Shown: piece after piece, positions 1 through 7,811 of the stretch
Layout: each line of letters starts with the position of its first letter
How positions within the stretch are numbered: position 1 is the stretch's first letter
Assembly: GCA_902362375.1 (NCBI GenBank)
Contig: CABIVS010000009.1
Coordinates: 263,177-290,341 of the forward strand
DNA from: Bacteroidaceae bacterium
GTDB taxonomy: Bacteria > Bacteroidota > Bacteroidia > Bacteroidales > Bacteroidaceae
Reading direction: 5' to 3'
DNA length: 27,165 nt
Translations under genes and position numbers: made by a program
Notes under the pieces: generated by a model
Told to the model about the DNA's origin: nothing
Database searches by the model: none
Seen by the model: the letters and a program-made list of their open reading frames with translations, nothing else

Positions 1-324
1 GCCCTGACCCGCAGACTCGAACTCTATGACAATTCCCATGTCGCAGCCGTGGCCACTTTCGGAAAGAAAATATCCGATGTACAGATCTACAAGCTGCAAT
101 CGAAAGGCGTCAGAACCGTAGTCATCGGTTACGATGGTGATGCCGTCGAGTCGGTAAAGCGGACGGCTGAACGGCTGAAACCCTATTTCGAGGTTTTCAT
201 CGCGGACATTGCTGATGCCGCCAAAGACTGGGACGAACTCACGGAAGCGGAAATCTACGGGATTTTCGCCTGCCGCCTGCTGTCCGTCCTTGAATACAAA
301 CTCAAAAAAGTACAGGAAAGATGA
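1..324 (+). CDS. DNA primase, TOPRIM-domain C-terminal part (partial, 5' end outside window)
   Basis: The reading frame is open from base 1, so the gene starts upstream; 107 residues are visible. It carries the end of a TOPRIM fold: a strand followed by the metal-binding motif GYDGD and an AVESVKR helix, like the DGDxAG motif of DnaG-type primases, then DWDELTEAEI, which matches the KDPDEL-type segment of that family. Such primases make RNA primers for replication. The stop codon overlaps the start of the next gene (ATGA), and that gene is a replicative polymerase, which supports a replication role. The zinc-binding and helicase-binding ends cannot be judged because the N-terminus is missing. 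A phage or mobile-element primase is most likely given the neighbours. Confidence 0.75.
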   Translation, partial: ALTRRLELYDNSHVAAVATFGKKISDVQIYKLQSKGVRTVVIGYDGDAVESVKRTAERLKPYFEVFIADIADAAKDWDELTEAEIYGIFACRLLSVLEYKLKKVQER

Positions 325-2078
325 TACAGGAACTTTTCTCATGGCTCGATGCACAACGGATAACCTATATCCCGGTCGATACGGAAGTGGTGGATATTCC
401 CGGCTTCGGGCGGCTTTTCACGGCCGACCTGTCGGGAGTGGAATCCATCTTCCGCGGCGACGGGGACAAGCTCGTGTTCAACCTGATGGAAAGTCCGGAT
501 GTGCTGATGGAAGAAGGAATCTTCCATGTGGCCTTCCCGTTCGGCAGGAACTGGTACTACTATGACCTGCGGGAAGAATTCCGTTTCAACCTGCTGAAAT
601 ATATCGGCCGGCCCAAGCCTCCGGTACATGATGTACCTTTCGTGAACCTCGGCATCCATACCTCCTACGAGCTGCTGAACGCCTGCTGCTCGCCGGAAGA
701 TTTGTGCCGCAAGGCGAAATGGCTCGGGCATACGGCTGTCGGCATCTGCGACCGCAATACAATGGCCGCCACGCTGAACCTTCAGAAGGAGTGCGCCAAT
801 ACCGGGCTGAAACATATATTCGGCTACTCGCTGACAATGATGCACGAAGAAGAACGTGTCGGGCTGAAGATTTATGCCTTGGATAACGAGGGGCTGCATA
901 ATCTGCTGCGCATCCAACGGGCCGTCATGGTCGATTCGGAAGACAACACCCTCCGCTATGAACAGCTGCTGATGTATGCCGCAGGTTGTGTGGTGGTTTT
1001 CGCCATCCGTTCCGTCTACTGGATGGCCGGACACCCCAAACAGGTGAAGCGTATCCGGAAAGGTGCCGAAGCGGTCTATTACCAGGTCGACGCCAACGAA
1101 TACAAGGCGGACCGCATCGACAGGGAGCAACTAGAAGCCCTGAAATATTATTTCGGCAACTGTTATGATGCCGACACGGATTCATTTACAGTAGAACCAG
1201 TCCTGATTCCGGACTGCTACTACATGGACAAGGACGATGCAGGGTACAGAATCGTGGTGAACAAGATTGCCACGGGAGCCGCCCATGAACAGAGCGATGA
1301 CCAGTATTTCAAGACAGCGGATGAATTGTATGACACGCTCCGTCCTCTGTTCTCCGGGCAATGGGACTTCGATTCCCTGTTCAGGCGCATGTGCCGTCCC
1401 ACGGTGGAGATTGCCGGACGTGCGGACGCCTCATTCGAGACCGGGCGAATGTTCATGCCGGAATACCGTATGCGACCGGAAGAGCGGGAACGGTATGGTG
1501 ACCGCCGTACGATGTTCCTCCGACTGCTTGACGACGGGCTGGACCGGAAAGTGCCGGAACCGGAGCGGGAACGCTATCGGGAACGGCTGGACGAGGAAGT
1601 CTATATCATTGAATCGACCGACAATGTGGACTATTTCCTGGTGCAGTGGGATATGGTGCGGGAGGCGCACCGGAGAGGCATCGCAACTGGTATAGGTCGC
1701 GGTTCCGCCGGGGGCTCGCTGGTTTCCTACTTGCTTGGCATAACCTCCATCGACCCGCTGAAATACGACCTTATCTTCTCGCGCTTCCTCGTGCCGGAAC
1801 GCTGCGGGCTCAGCTGGAAAGACGAACTGACGGTGCTTGCCCCGGACATCACACTCGGCAAGGGCGAACGCTATGTGGAGATGGAATCTGAAGGCAAGAC
1901 TTACCGTCTGTGCACGGATGCCCGGATGCGGGTAATCCGTAACGGAGAAGAGCGGACGATATACGCAGATGAATTGATGTGTGGCGACGAAATCCTTTTT
2001 GACCGCCGAGATTGCTTGTGGAACCTAAAGGAACTCGAAACCCATGAATCCGACCTACGAACACCACCGTCCCTATGA
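321..2078 (+). CDS. dnaE: DNA polymerase III alpha (DnaE-like), N-terminal half of a fractured gene
   Basis: 585 residues. After about 105 residues of non-standard N-terminus comes a PHP-like domain (from about 107, GIHTSYELL), whose metal ligands are degenerate: ICDRNT stands where an active PHP would have TDH. The thumb/palm follows, with FLVQWDMVREAHRRGIATG and the DnaE signature GRGSAGGS (459-466), then DPLKYDLIFSRFLVPER ending at residue 494. In intact DnaE proteins the next block is the catalytic PDxDxD motif. Here instead there are about 90 residues (from C495) with no polymerase motif, and the ORF stops inside the start of a methyltransferase gene. The catalytic motif is in a separate ORF at 3343-5520. 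ATG at 321 overlaps the primase stop (ATGA). Alone this half lacks all three catalytic aspartates and should be inactive. Confidence 0.9.
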   Translation: MIQELFSWLDAQRITYIPVDTEVVDIPGFGRLFTADLSGVESIFRGDGDKLVFNLMESPDVLMEEGIFHVAFPFGRNWYYYDLREEFRFNLLKYIGRPKPPVHDVPFVNLGIHTSYELLNACCSPEDLCRKAKWLGHTAVGICDRNTMAATLNLQKECANTGLKHIFGYSLTMMHEEERVGLKIYALDNEGLHNLLRIQRAVMVDSEDNTLRYEQLLMYAAGCVVVFAIRSVYWMAGHPKQVKRIRKGAEAVYYQVDANEYKADRIDREQLEALKYYFGNCYDADTDSFTVEPVLIPDCYYMDKDDAGYRIVVNKIATGAAHEQSDDQYFKTADELYDTLRPLFSGQWDFDSLFRRMCRPTVEIAGRADASFETGRMFMPEYRMRPEERERYGDRRTMFLRLLDDGLDRKVPEPERERYRERLDEEVYIIESTDNVDYFLVQWDMVREAHRRGIATGIGRGSAGGSLVSYLLGITSIDPLKYDLIFSRFLVPERCGLSWKDELTVLAPDITLGKGERYVEMESEGKTYRLCTDARMRVIRNGEERTIYADELMCGDEILFDRRDCLWNLKELETHESDLRTPPSL

Positions 2079-2811
2079 CGGTTGCGACCTTTACCGGGGC
2101 GATGCACTCGATGTGCTGCCCCTGCTGGCTGAAGAAGGCATCACTGCCGACATGGTATTGTCAGACCCTCCATACGGTACGACACATTGTCGATGGGACG
2201 CCGTGATAGACATCCCCGGGATGTGGAATGCTGTACAGGGCATATCCAGACCTGACACTCCCGTACTGCTGTTCTGCCAGCATCCTTTTACGAGCCTGCT
2301 GGGCAGCTCCAATCTCCGCAGGCTGCGGTATGCCTGGGTATGGGAGAAGACGCAGGCGACAGGCTTCCTAAACGCCAGGCGTATGCCGATGAAGGCGCAC
2401 GAGGACATTCTGGTCTTTTACGACAGGTTGCCGAAGTATCATCCGATCAAGACGGACGGGCACAAGCGCAAGGTCGTGATGGCCGAACACCAGCGGAAAT
2501 GCGATGCCGGCGAGATATACCGGAAGCACGATAATTTCCGGGATTACATATCCACGGAACGCTATCCGCGCAGTGTGCTGAAATTCAAGACGGACAAGCA
2601 GCTCTCCTGCCTGCACGCGACACAGAAACCTGTCGCCCTGCTGGAATACCTGATACGCACCTACACCGACGAAGGAGACATCGTCCTCGACTTTGCGATG
2701 GGCAGCGGCAGTACAGCCGTGGCCTGCCGGAATACGGGACGCCGGTTCATCGGCGTGGAGATAGACCTGGGAATTTTTCAGACAGCACTAAACCGTATAA
2801 CCCATGGCTGA
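2044..2811 (+). CDS. DNA N6-adenine methyltransferase (beta class) inserted between the polymerase halves
   Basis: 255 residues. Motif IV DPPY (41-44) comes before motif I, DFAMGSGST (216-224), with the following TGRRFIGVEID. This order defines beta-class N6-adenine methyltransferases, which transfer a methyl group from S-adenosylmethionine to adenine. TQKP in the C-terminal part is also typical of this class. Its first 35 bases overlap the end of the N-terminal polymerase ORF in another frame, and its stop overlaps the HNH gene start. It therefore sits in one transcript with the split polymerase. It could protect DNA from the neighbouring nuclease or act as a solitary phage methyltransferase. 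The target sequence cannot be read from the protein. Confidence 0.9.
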   Translation: MNPTYEHHRPYDGCDLYRGDALDVLPLLAEEGITADMVLSDPPYGTTHCRWDAVIDIPGMWNAVQGISRPDTPVLLFCQHPFTSLLGSSNLRRLRYAWVWEKTQATGFLNARRMPMKAHEDILVFYDRLPKYHPIKTDGHKRKVVMAEHQRKCDAGEIYRKHDNFRDYISTERYPRSVLKFKTDKQLSCLHATQKPVALLEYLIRTYTDEGDIVLDFAMGSGSTAVACRNTGRRFIGVEIDLGIFQTALNRITHG

Positions 2812-3346
2812 CACCCGGGAAATCTGGGTGGATATCAAGAACTATGAAGGAAAGTACAAGATCAGCAACCTCGGGCGTGTCAAGAGTCTGGAACGGCAAG
2901 TTTCGCATGACGGTATCACCTGGACACAACCCGAACGTATCATGTGTCATTGGTGTGGGACGACTTCGCTCTATGACTGTGTCCGACTCTACAAGGGCGG
3001 TGTCGGAAAGAAGTTCTCCGTGCACCGTCTGGTGGCACAGCACTTCCTGCCCGACTGGAATCCGGGACTGGAGGTGAACCATATCGACGGGAACCGCGAC
3101 AACAACCGTGCGGATAACCTGGAAATGTGTACGCACCAGCGGAATATGGAACATGCCATAGCGGGTGGCCTCAAACGGGATTACGGCGAGAAAAGCGTGA
3201 ACGCCAAACTGACCAACGGGCAGGCGGAAGAGATACGGGTGAGGTATTCCTCCGGCCAGGCTTCCCAGAACAGCCTGGCAAAACAGTACGGTGTCAGCCG
3301 CCAGACGGTAAGCGCGATAATACGATACAAGAAATATATCAGATGA
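2804..3346 (+). CDS. NUMOD4-HNH homing-type endonuclease with C-terminal helix-turn-helix
   Basis: 180 residues. A NUMOD4 DNA-binding motif spans about 6-30 (EIWVDIKNYEGKYKISNLG, then RVKSLE). The HNH nuclease core follows at about 73-118: HRLVAQHF, VNHIDGN (91-97), DNLEMCT and N114/H117. A C-terminal helix-turn-helix lies at about 136-178 (LAKQYGVSRQTVSAII). This architecture belongs to phage free-standing homing endonucleases, which cut DNA lacking their own gene so that repair copies them in. It overlaps the methyltransferase stop by 8 bases, and its TGA overlaps the ATG of the C-terminal polymerase half (ATGA). Its position exactly in the polymerase break suggests that it, or an ancestor, caused the fracture. 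Alternatively the methyltransferase and HNH could work as a restriction-modification pair. Confidence 0.9.
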   Translation: MADTREIWVDIKNYEGKYKISNLGRVKSLERQVSHDGITWTQPERIMCHWCGTTSLYDCVRLYKGGVGKKFSVHRLVAQHFLPDWNPGLEVNHIDGNRDNNRADNLEMCTHQRNMEHAIAGGLKRDYGEKSVNAKLTNGQAEEIRVRYSSGQASQNSLAKQYGVSRQTVSAIIRYKKYIR

Positions 3347-5520
3347 AAGTAACACATATAAGAATCAGGAAAGCAGACGGACCGCTGACGGTCATGGATG
3401 CCTTTGTGGACAAAGGACTGACAGAAGGCGGCCACGCTTCGCTGCCGGACATAGATGTCGACTATGCCTCCGACCGGCGGCAGGAGATCAAGGATTACCT
3501 GGAAGAACGGTACAACGCGGACGGCCGCCAGCGTGTCTTTTCCGCCGGCACCTTTACCACGATGAAACTGAAAGCCGCCTTGAAGGACGTGGCACGCGTA
3601 CACCGCGTGCCTCACTCCATCGTGAACTATATTACCGCCATGATAGATGACGGCACGGACTGGACAGGACTGTTCAGACAGGCTGCCTTCAACAGAAAAC
3701 TTCGGGACTTTATCCAGACCTATCCGCTGGTCATCGAGGACGTGCAAGGATTGCTCGGACAGCCCAAAGCGGCCTCCATACACGCCTCGGCCATCGTTGT
3801 CACACCGGACACGCGGGACGGCAGGCCCGCCGAATGCTTCGATTTCCTGCCGGTCCGTAAGATGGACGGGGCACTGGTATCGGAGTTCGACGGCTATTCG
3901 GTCGATGAGATCGGATTGTTGAAGGAGGATGTGCTGGCGACAAAGGAACTTGCCAAACTGAGTGCCGTCATCGCGTTGGTCAACCGGAATTTCGGGCAGG
4001 AACTTACTATCGGGCGTATTACGCAGGATATGCTGGAAGACGGGAAGACCTACCGACTGCTCTCGGACGGCAACACGCAGAATGTGTTCCAGTTCTCTTC
4101 GCCGGGCATTACCCGGTTTATCCAGGATGTACAGCCGGAGTGTATCGAGGACCTGATCGCCATCAATGCCCTGTACCGTCCCGCCACACTCGACATCGGT
4201 GCCACCGATGATTATGTCCGTTTCAGGCGTGGCGAAGTGGCCCCGGTCTATAACTACGGCTGTTATGAAGCAACGAAGAACACTTTCGGAATCATGGTCT
4301 ACCAGGAGCAGTTCATGTCCGTTGCTCATACGCTCGGGGGATTCGACCTCGGGAAGACCGACTATCTGCGCAAGGCCATAGGAAAGAAGAAAGCCGACCT
4401 GATGGCCACGCTGAAGGCGGATTTCATTGCCGGAGCCGTCGGGAACGGATGCCCGGACTATGAGGCGGAGGAAATCTGGCACAAGATAGAGGTAGCCGGG
4501 AAATATTCGTTCAACCGTTCCCATGCCGCGGCATACGCCCTTACAGCCTATTGCGGGGCATGGCTCAAGGCCAATTACCCCTCGGCATTCTACACGGTGG
4601 CATTGCAATGGGCGGACGACAAGGAGATTCCTTCGTTGATGGCGGAGATGGAACGCTGCTCGTCGGCCAAGATCGTGCCGCCGGACATCAACCGCTCCGG
4701 GACGGAGTTCTTCACCGACTATGCCACCGATGAAATCTTCTGGTCGCTTACCCGTATCAAACAGGTCGGTGTCAAGACAGTGGAATACATCGTCACGGAA
4801 CGCGACCGGGGCGGGGCATATACCGGTATCGAGAACTTCATCCACCGCATATTCCGTTACAAACTCAAGAAATACAGTTACTGGGACGACCCCGACAACG
4901 CGGAAGAGGCCGTGAAAGTCCCCGTGAACGCCCGGCATGTCAAGCACATGATCCTTGCCGGATGCTTCGACCGTATCGAAAAAGTCGGGGCGGTTACCGA
5001 ACGCTGCGCGCTGCTCGAACGCGCAGCACGGGAACTGGGATTCTCCCTTTCTGAAAAAGACTTCCCGCAGGACATGCGCGGGCGGCATTTCTTCTGGTCG
5101 CAGCAGCAGATTGCCGTGTCGGGCATAGGCAGCATCGATTATCGCCGCATCTTCAACAATTCGGAAGCCCGCAGGCAGGTCAAGGGAAAAGCCTCTTACC
5201 TGACCCTGGACGAGGTGGCACGGGACGAGAACGACGGCAGGCGTGCGACTGTCTGCGCCACGGTGGTGGATGTAACCGAACATACCTACAAGGACAGGGA
5301 GACGGGAAGCCGGAAGCGTTTCGCCAAGCTGACACTCTCCCAGAACAACCGTCTGGCGGAATGTGTATGCTGGAACGACTATTACATGGAACACCACACC
5401 GTGATCCAGTCGCTCAAAGACCGGGTGGTCATCCTCACTGCCGTCATCCGTTACAGCGACTACAACGGATGCAATACATTACAGACCTATAGGAACTCAT
5501 TGTTATTCATTCAATCCTGA
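3343..5520 (+). CDS. dnaE: DNA polymerase III alpha (DnaE-like), C-terminal half with catalytic aspartates
   Basis: 725 residues from ATG 3343, which overlaps the HNH stop as ATGA. An open frame extends upstream to 3127 but only inside the HNH gene, so the ATG is preferred. The first 32 residues match no polymerase motif. Then comes the catalytic block SLPDIDVDYASDRRQEI (PDIDVD at 35-40); a third Asp candidate is D196 in LLKEDVLATKEL. Fingers follow, then an HhH-like segment at about 468-500 (LTRIKQVGVKTVEYIV, FIHRI), and an OB-fold at about 632-715 (ATVCATVVDVTEHTY ... RLAECVCWN). With the first half this completes a normal DnaE order from PHP to OB. No in-frame route joins the halves, since they lie in different frames. 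Function therefore needs assembly of two proteins or trans-splicing. Confidence 0.9.
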   Translation: MKVTHIRIRKADGPLTVMDAFVDKGLTEGGHASLPDIDVDYASDRRQEIKDYLEERYNADGRQRVFSAGTFTTMKLKAALKDVARVHRVPHSIVNYITAMIDDGTDWTGLFRQAAFNRKLRDFIQTYPLVIEDVQGLLGQPKAASIHASAIVVTPDTRDGRPAECFDFLPVRKMDGALVSEFDGYSVDEIGLLKEDVLATKELAKLSAVIALVNRNFGQELTIGRITQDMLEDGKTYRLLSDGNTQNVFQFSSPGITRFIQDVQPECIEDLIAINALYRPATLDIGATDDYVRFRRGEVAPVYNYGCYEATKNTFGIMVYQEQFMSVAHTLGGFDLGKTDYLRKAIGKKKADLMATLKADFIAGAVGNGCPDYEAEEIWHKIEVAGKYSFNRSHAAAYALTAYCGAWLKANYPSAFYTVALQWADDKEIPSLMAEMERCSSAKIVPPDINRSGTEFFTDYATDEIFWSLTRIKQVGVKTVEYIVTERDRGGAYTGIENFIHRIFRYKLKKYSYWDDPDNAEEAVKVPVNARHVKHMILAGCFDRIEKVGAVTERCALLERAARELGFSLSEKDFPQDMRGRHFFWSQQQIAVSGIGSIDYRRIFNNSEARRQVKGKASYLTLDEVARDENDGRRATVCATVVDVTEHTYKDRETGSRKRFAKLTLSQNNRLAECVCWNDYYMEHHTVIQSLKDRVVILTAVIRYSDYNGCNTLQTYRNSLLFIQS

Positions 5521-5526
5521 AAAGAT

Positions 5527-6294
5527 ATGGCACCCAAGACAGAACAGAAGATATATGTAGGCATCGGGCTGGACTTCGAGACCGGAGGGCTGGACTGCCG
5601 TGAATGCGCCTGTACACAGATCGCCCTGCAAGCCGTCCGTTTCGACACATGGCAGGTATTCGACCGCTATCAGGCGTATATCGCCCCCTACGGGAAACAG
5701 GACGCGGGGCTTCCCCGACGCAAGGTGTTGCGTACCCGCCATGAACAGGCGAAAGAACCGGAATATGTCCCGATGAAGTACGAACAGACGGCATTGGACT
5801 ATTCCGCCATTACCATGGAGATGCTGCGCACACAGGGTGTGGACATGAAGAAAGTCGCCGGAGAAGTCATCGCCTTCGCCAAACGCAGCACCCTCTCGAA
5901 GGGCTATCAGTGCAAGCCCGTGCTGGTCGGACAGAACATCGCTTTCGATATCGGATTCCTGCAACAGCTGATGAACTATGCCGGACTGGCCGCCGAGTTT
6001 GAAAAGACCTTTTCCGGTACCAAGGACTATTACGGCAACTTCCAGCCGCACTACATCGACACGCTTGTCATGGGACGGTTGGCTTTTGCCGCTGATCCGG
6101 AGGTTACTTCGTATAAACTGGAACTGGTAGCCTCAAAATTGGGGGTGGAACTGGACGATGCCCACGATGCGGCTGCGGATGTGACGGCCACGCTTGACAT
6201 CCTGGGGGTCTATACCTCCCGTCTGCGCCAGACGGAAGGGGCGGCAATCGCTACACAGAAGAAAGAGAAAACCCGTAAATATTTCAAGATATGA
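5527..6294 (+). CDS. DnaQ-like 3'-5' exonuclease (DEDDh), probable proofreading subunit
   Basis: 255 residues. Exo I motif is GIGLDFETGG with D16 and E18; Exo II is QNIAFDIGF with D141; Exo III is HDAAADV with H213 and D218. This is the DEDDh set of the RNase T/DnaQ superfamily. It follows the polymerase C-terminal half by 6 bases, so it most likely supplies proofreading, since DnaE-type polymerases lack their own exonuclease site. The basic C-terminal tail (KKEKTRKYFKI) has no recognised domain; no clamp-binding motif was identified. Its stop overlaps the next start (ATGA), so it belongs to the same transcript. Confidence 0.88.
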   Translation: MAPKTEQKIYVGIGLDFETGGLDCRECACTQIALQAVRFDTWQVFDRYQAYIAPYGKQDAGLPRRKVLRTRHEQAKEPEYVPMKYEQTALDYSAITMEMLRTQGVDMKKVAGEVIAFAKRSTLSKGYQCKPVLVGQNIAFDIGFLQQLMNYAGLAAEFEKTFSGTKDYYGNFQPHYIDTLVMGRLAFAADPEVTSYKLELVASKLGVELDDAHDAAADVTATLDILGVYTSRLRQTEGAAIATQKKEKTRKYFKI

Positions 6295-6650
6295 GTATGG
6301 ACACGAATAAGGAAGCCCAAGGCATTGACCGGGAACAGATTCCCGAGACCATTACATTCCGTACGGCGGACCGGATGACCTACGGGGCGCTGGGCTATGA
6401 CGGGAACGAACTGATGGCGTTCATATCGGGCTACGACCTGGAAATCAAGTTCAACCTGCGGCTCATCAACTCGCTAGCGGATGCGGAGGCGTGTGCCGAT
6501 GCGTTGGCCCAGGTATTCTATGACGCATTAATGGAGCAGTTGCTCAATGAAAAGGCGGATTTTGTAAAACCTCCGGGATACAAACCCGCTACTCTTTCAG
6601 AAAAGGAAGGAAGAACCGATGTCAGACAAGATAACGAACACGCAGGATAG
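6291..6650 (+). CDS. Hypothetical phage protein
   Basis: 119 residues, not recognised. It is acidic and soluble with no signal peptide or membrane segment. A central part (about 30-90) predicts alternating strands and helices, GALGYDGNELMAFISGYDL followed by an Ala-rich helix ADAEACADALAQVF. A second possible start lies two codons downstream (ATG at 6297). The start overlaps the exonuclease stop and its 3' end overlaps the terminase small-subunit gene by 32 bases, so it is in the same operon. Translational coupling and matching base composition argue that it is a real gene. Confidence 0.7.
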   Translation: MSMDTNKEAQGIDREQIPETITFRTADRMTYGALGYDGNELMAFISGYDLEIKFNLRLINSLADAEACADALAQVFYDALMEQLLNEKADFVKPPGYKPATLSEKEGRTDVRQDNEHAG

Positions 6651-7140
6651 GCCGGAAGAGAAACCGCTCACGGAGCAGGAGCTGCAATTCTGCAACCTCT
6701 ATGTGAACGGCGGGCTGGAATATGCCGGACGGCCGAAAAAATGCTTTGTGGAGGTATTCGGTGAGGATACGGTGAAGAACCCGTATGCTTCGGCCAATTA
6801 CCTGATGAACAAACCGCATGTGCTGGCACATATCAAGGCATTGCTCTCCTCGGAACGGTTCGAGATGGAGACGATGGCTGTAAAGCTGCAGGTGACCGAG
6901 ACTCTCAAGGCAATCATGGACGAGACGGCCACTTCGGACTATACAGACCGTTTCGGTGTGCCGCTCTCTCCGGCACCGCTCAGGGCCGTGTCGGTCAATG
7001 CCGCCAAGGCGCTGATGGATATCTTCCCCATCAGGCACAAGGAGGAGAACCGCCTGCGTATCGAAGGCAGCGACGGCAATGTTATCTTCAATGTAATCGT
7101 ACCCCAAAATCCTGTAAAAGATGGCGAAGCGGAAACGTAA
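6619..7140 (+). CDS. Phage terminase small subunit (putative)
   Basis: 173 residues. LTEQELQFCNLYVNGG at the start, followed by NPYASANYLMNKPHVLAHIKALL, resembles the N-terminal helix-turn-helix of terminase small subunits (LTxKQxxFxxxYxxxG, then a helix ending with a partner such as VxxRIxEL). The later LRAVSVNAAKALMDIF and the end GNVIFNVIVPQNP also follow that family's layout, with its C-terminal strand that contacts the large subunit. The protein would recognise the phage DNA end and start packaging. No large subunit follows in the window, which is unusual. It overlaps the genes on both sides. Not certain without a profile search. Confidence 0.7.
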   Translation: MSDKITNTQDRPEEKPLTEQELQFCNLYVNGGLEYAGRPKKCFVEVFGEDTVKNPYASANYLMNKPHVLAHIKALLSSERFEMETMAVKLQVTETLKAIMDETATSDYTDRFGVPLSPAPLRAVSVNAAKALMDIFPIRHKEENRLRIEGSDGNVIFNVIVPQNPVKDGEAET

Positions 7141-7279
7141 AATCACTAAGGAAGAAATCGCCTGGTGGGTCTATCTGGCGATGATGATCGCGCTTGTCAT
7201 CTATGGGTTCCGGGATAGTGCGGCAGCCGAGACTCTGCTGAGGGCTATCAGGGACGCATTCTCACTTTTAATGGAATAA
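7121..7279 (+). CDS. Small single-pass membrane protein (52 aa)
   Basis: A short ORF of 52 residues: a strongly basic start (MAKRKRK), one hydrophobic segment at about 13-29 (IAWWVYLAMMIALVIYG) and a short amphipathic tail. Its ATG lies 20 bases inside the terminase gene in another frame, and its stop is 3 bases before the next ATG, which is typical of this operon. Small one-helix proteins in this place in Bacteroidales phages may be holin-like lysis or membrane factors, but nothing in the sequence proves that. Confidence 0.6.
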   Translation: MAKRKRKITKEEIAWWVYLAMMIALVIYGFRDSAAAETLLRAIRDAFSLLME

Positions 7280-7282
7280 GAT

Positions 7283-7582
7283 ATGGAACAACTCAAAGAA
7301 TTTGTAATGAAGTACTTCAAGCTCATTGTCGTGGTACTCTCGTTCTCGCTGACACTGTACATACAGCATGTCAACAACACCGCCCAAATTGCAGAACTGG
7401 AAACCAAATGTATCGGTTTGGAAGTGGAAATCAAGAACCAGTATGACCGTATCAACGCCATGAAGCTGGACAAGTCCGTGTTCGAGGCAACCATGATGCA
7501 GCTCAACACGGTACAGAATGACCTGCACGAAATCCGTGCCGATATCCGTGAACTTCTCAAATGTCAGGGAACGCACAAGTAA
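7283..7582 (+). CDS. Membrane-anchored coiled-coil protein (spanin/holin-region type)
   Basis: 99 residues. One membrane segment at about 10-27 (YFKLIVVVLSFSLTLYI) is followed by a heptad-rich helix (IAELETKCIGLEVEIKNQ and onward to DLHEIRADIRELL). The layout of inner-membrane anchor plus periplasmic coiled coil resembles phage i-spanins and related lysis-region proteins, but no specific family was recognised. Spacing to the preceding gene is 3 bases. Confidence 0.65.
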   Translation: MEQLKEFVMKYFKLIVVVLSFSLTLYIQHVNNTAQIAELETKCIGLEVEIKNQYDRINAMKLDKSVFEATMMQLNTVQNDLHEIRADIRELLKCQGTHK

Positions 7583-7589
7583 AAACATC

Positions 7590-7811
7590 ATGGAAAGACC
7601 AGTTATGAAAAAGAATGCATACGTTACCATCATCGCTTCGCCTGAACTCTCCGAAATGAGGTTGGACGAACTGGTCGGTCGCCGTGGACTGGTCGTTGAA
7701 GACCTCCCGCAGAACCGAAAAAAGAACCGGGGCGGCCTTGTATTGTTGGAAGAAATCTATATGGATGAATTTCTGTGGTTCATCCCCGAAGAATCAGTAT
7801 CATATGAGTAG
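7590..7811 (+). CDS. Hypothetical small phage protein
   Basis: 73 residues from ATG 7590, or 68 from ATG 7605. An open frame reaches back to 7518 inside the previous gene, so the starts after 7582 are preferred. Soluble and probably beta-rich (AYVTIIASPEL, then GGLVLLEEIYMDEFLWFIP). It is conserved in layout as a compact barrel-like domain but not recognised. Its end overlaps the next gene by 8 bases. Confidence 0.6.
   Translation: MERPVMKKNAYVTIIASPELSEMRLDELVGRRGLVVEDLPQNRKKNRGGLVLLEEIYMDEFLWFIPEESVSYE

Noticed and set aside
339..1130. Open frame of 263 codons on the - strand opposite the polymerase N-terminal half
   Set aside because: No domain motifs; the + strand is clearly coding and overlaps fully.
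2044..3346. Programmed frameshift or bypass joining the polymerase halves
   Set aside because: The halves are separated by about 1.26 kb holding two complete genes with their own starts and stops; no slippery site or short gap is present.
1803..3441. A working canonical split intein
   Set aside because: The block B His and the C-terminal HN are missing, so standard splicing is not supported; kept only as an intein-like origin hypothesis.
3181..5397. Very long open frame (738 codons) on the - strand opposite the polymerase C-terminal half
   Set aside because: No protein motif is visible, while the + strand frame has clear DnaE motifs; long antisense frames are common in GC-rich genes.
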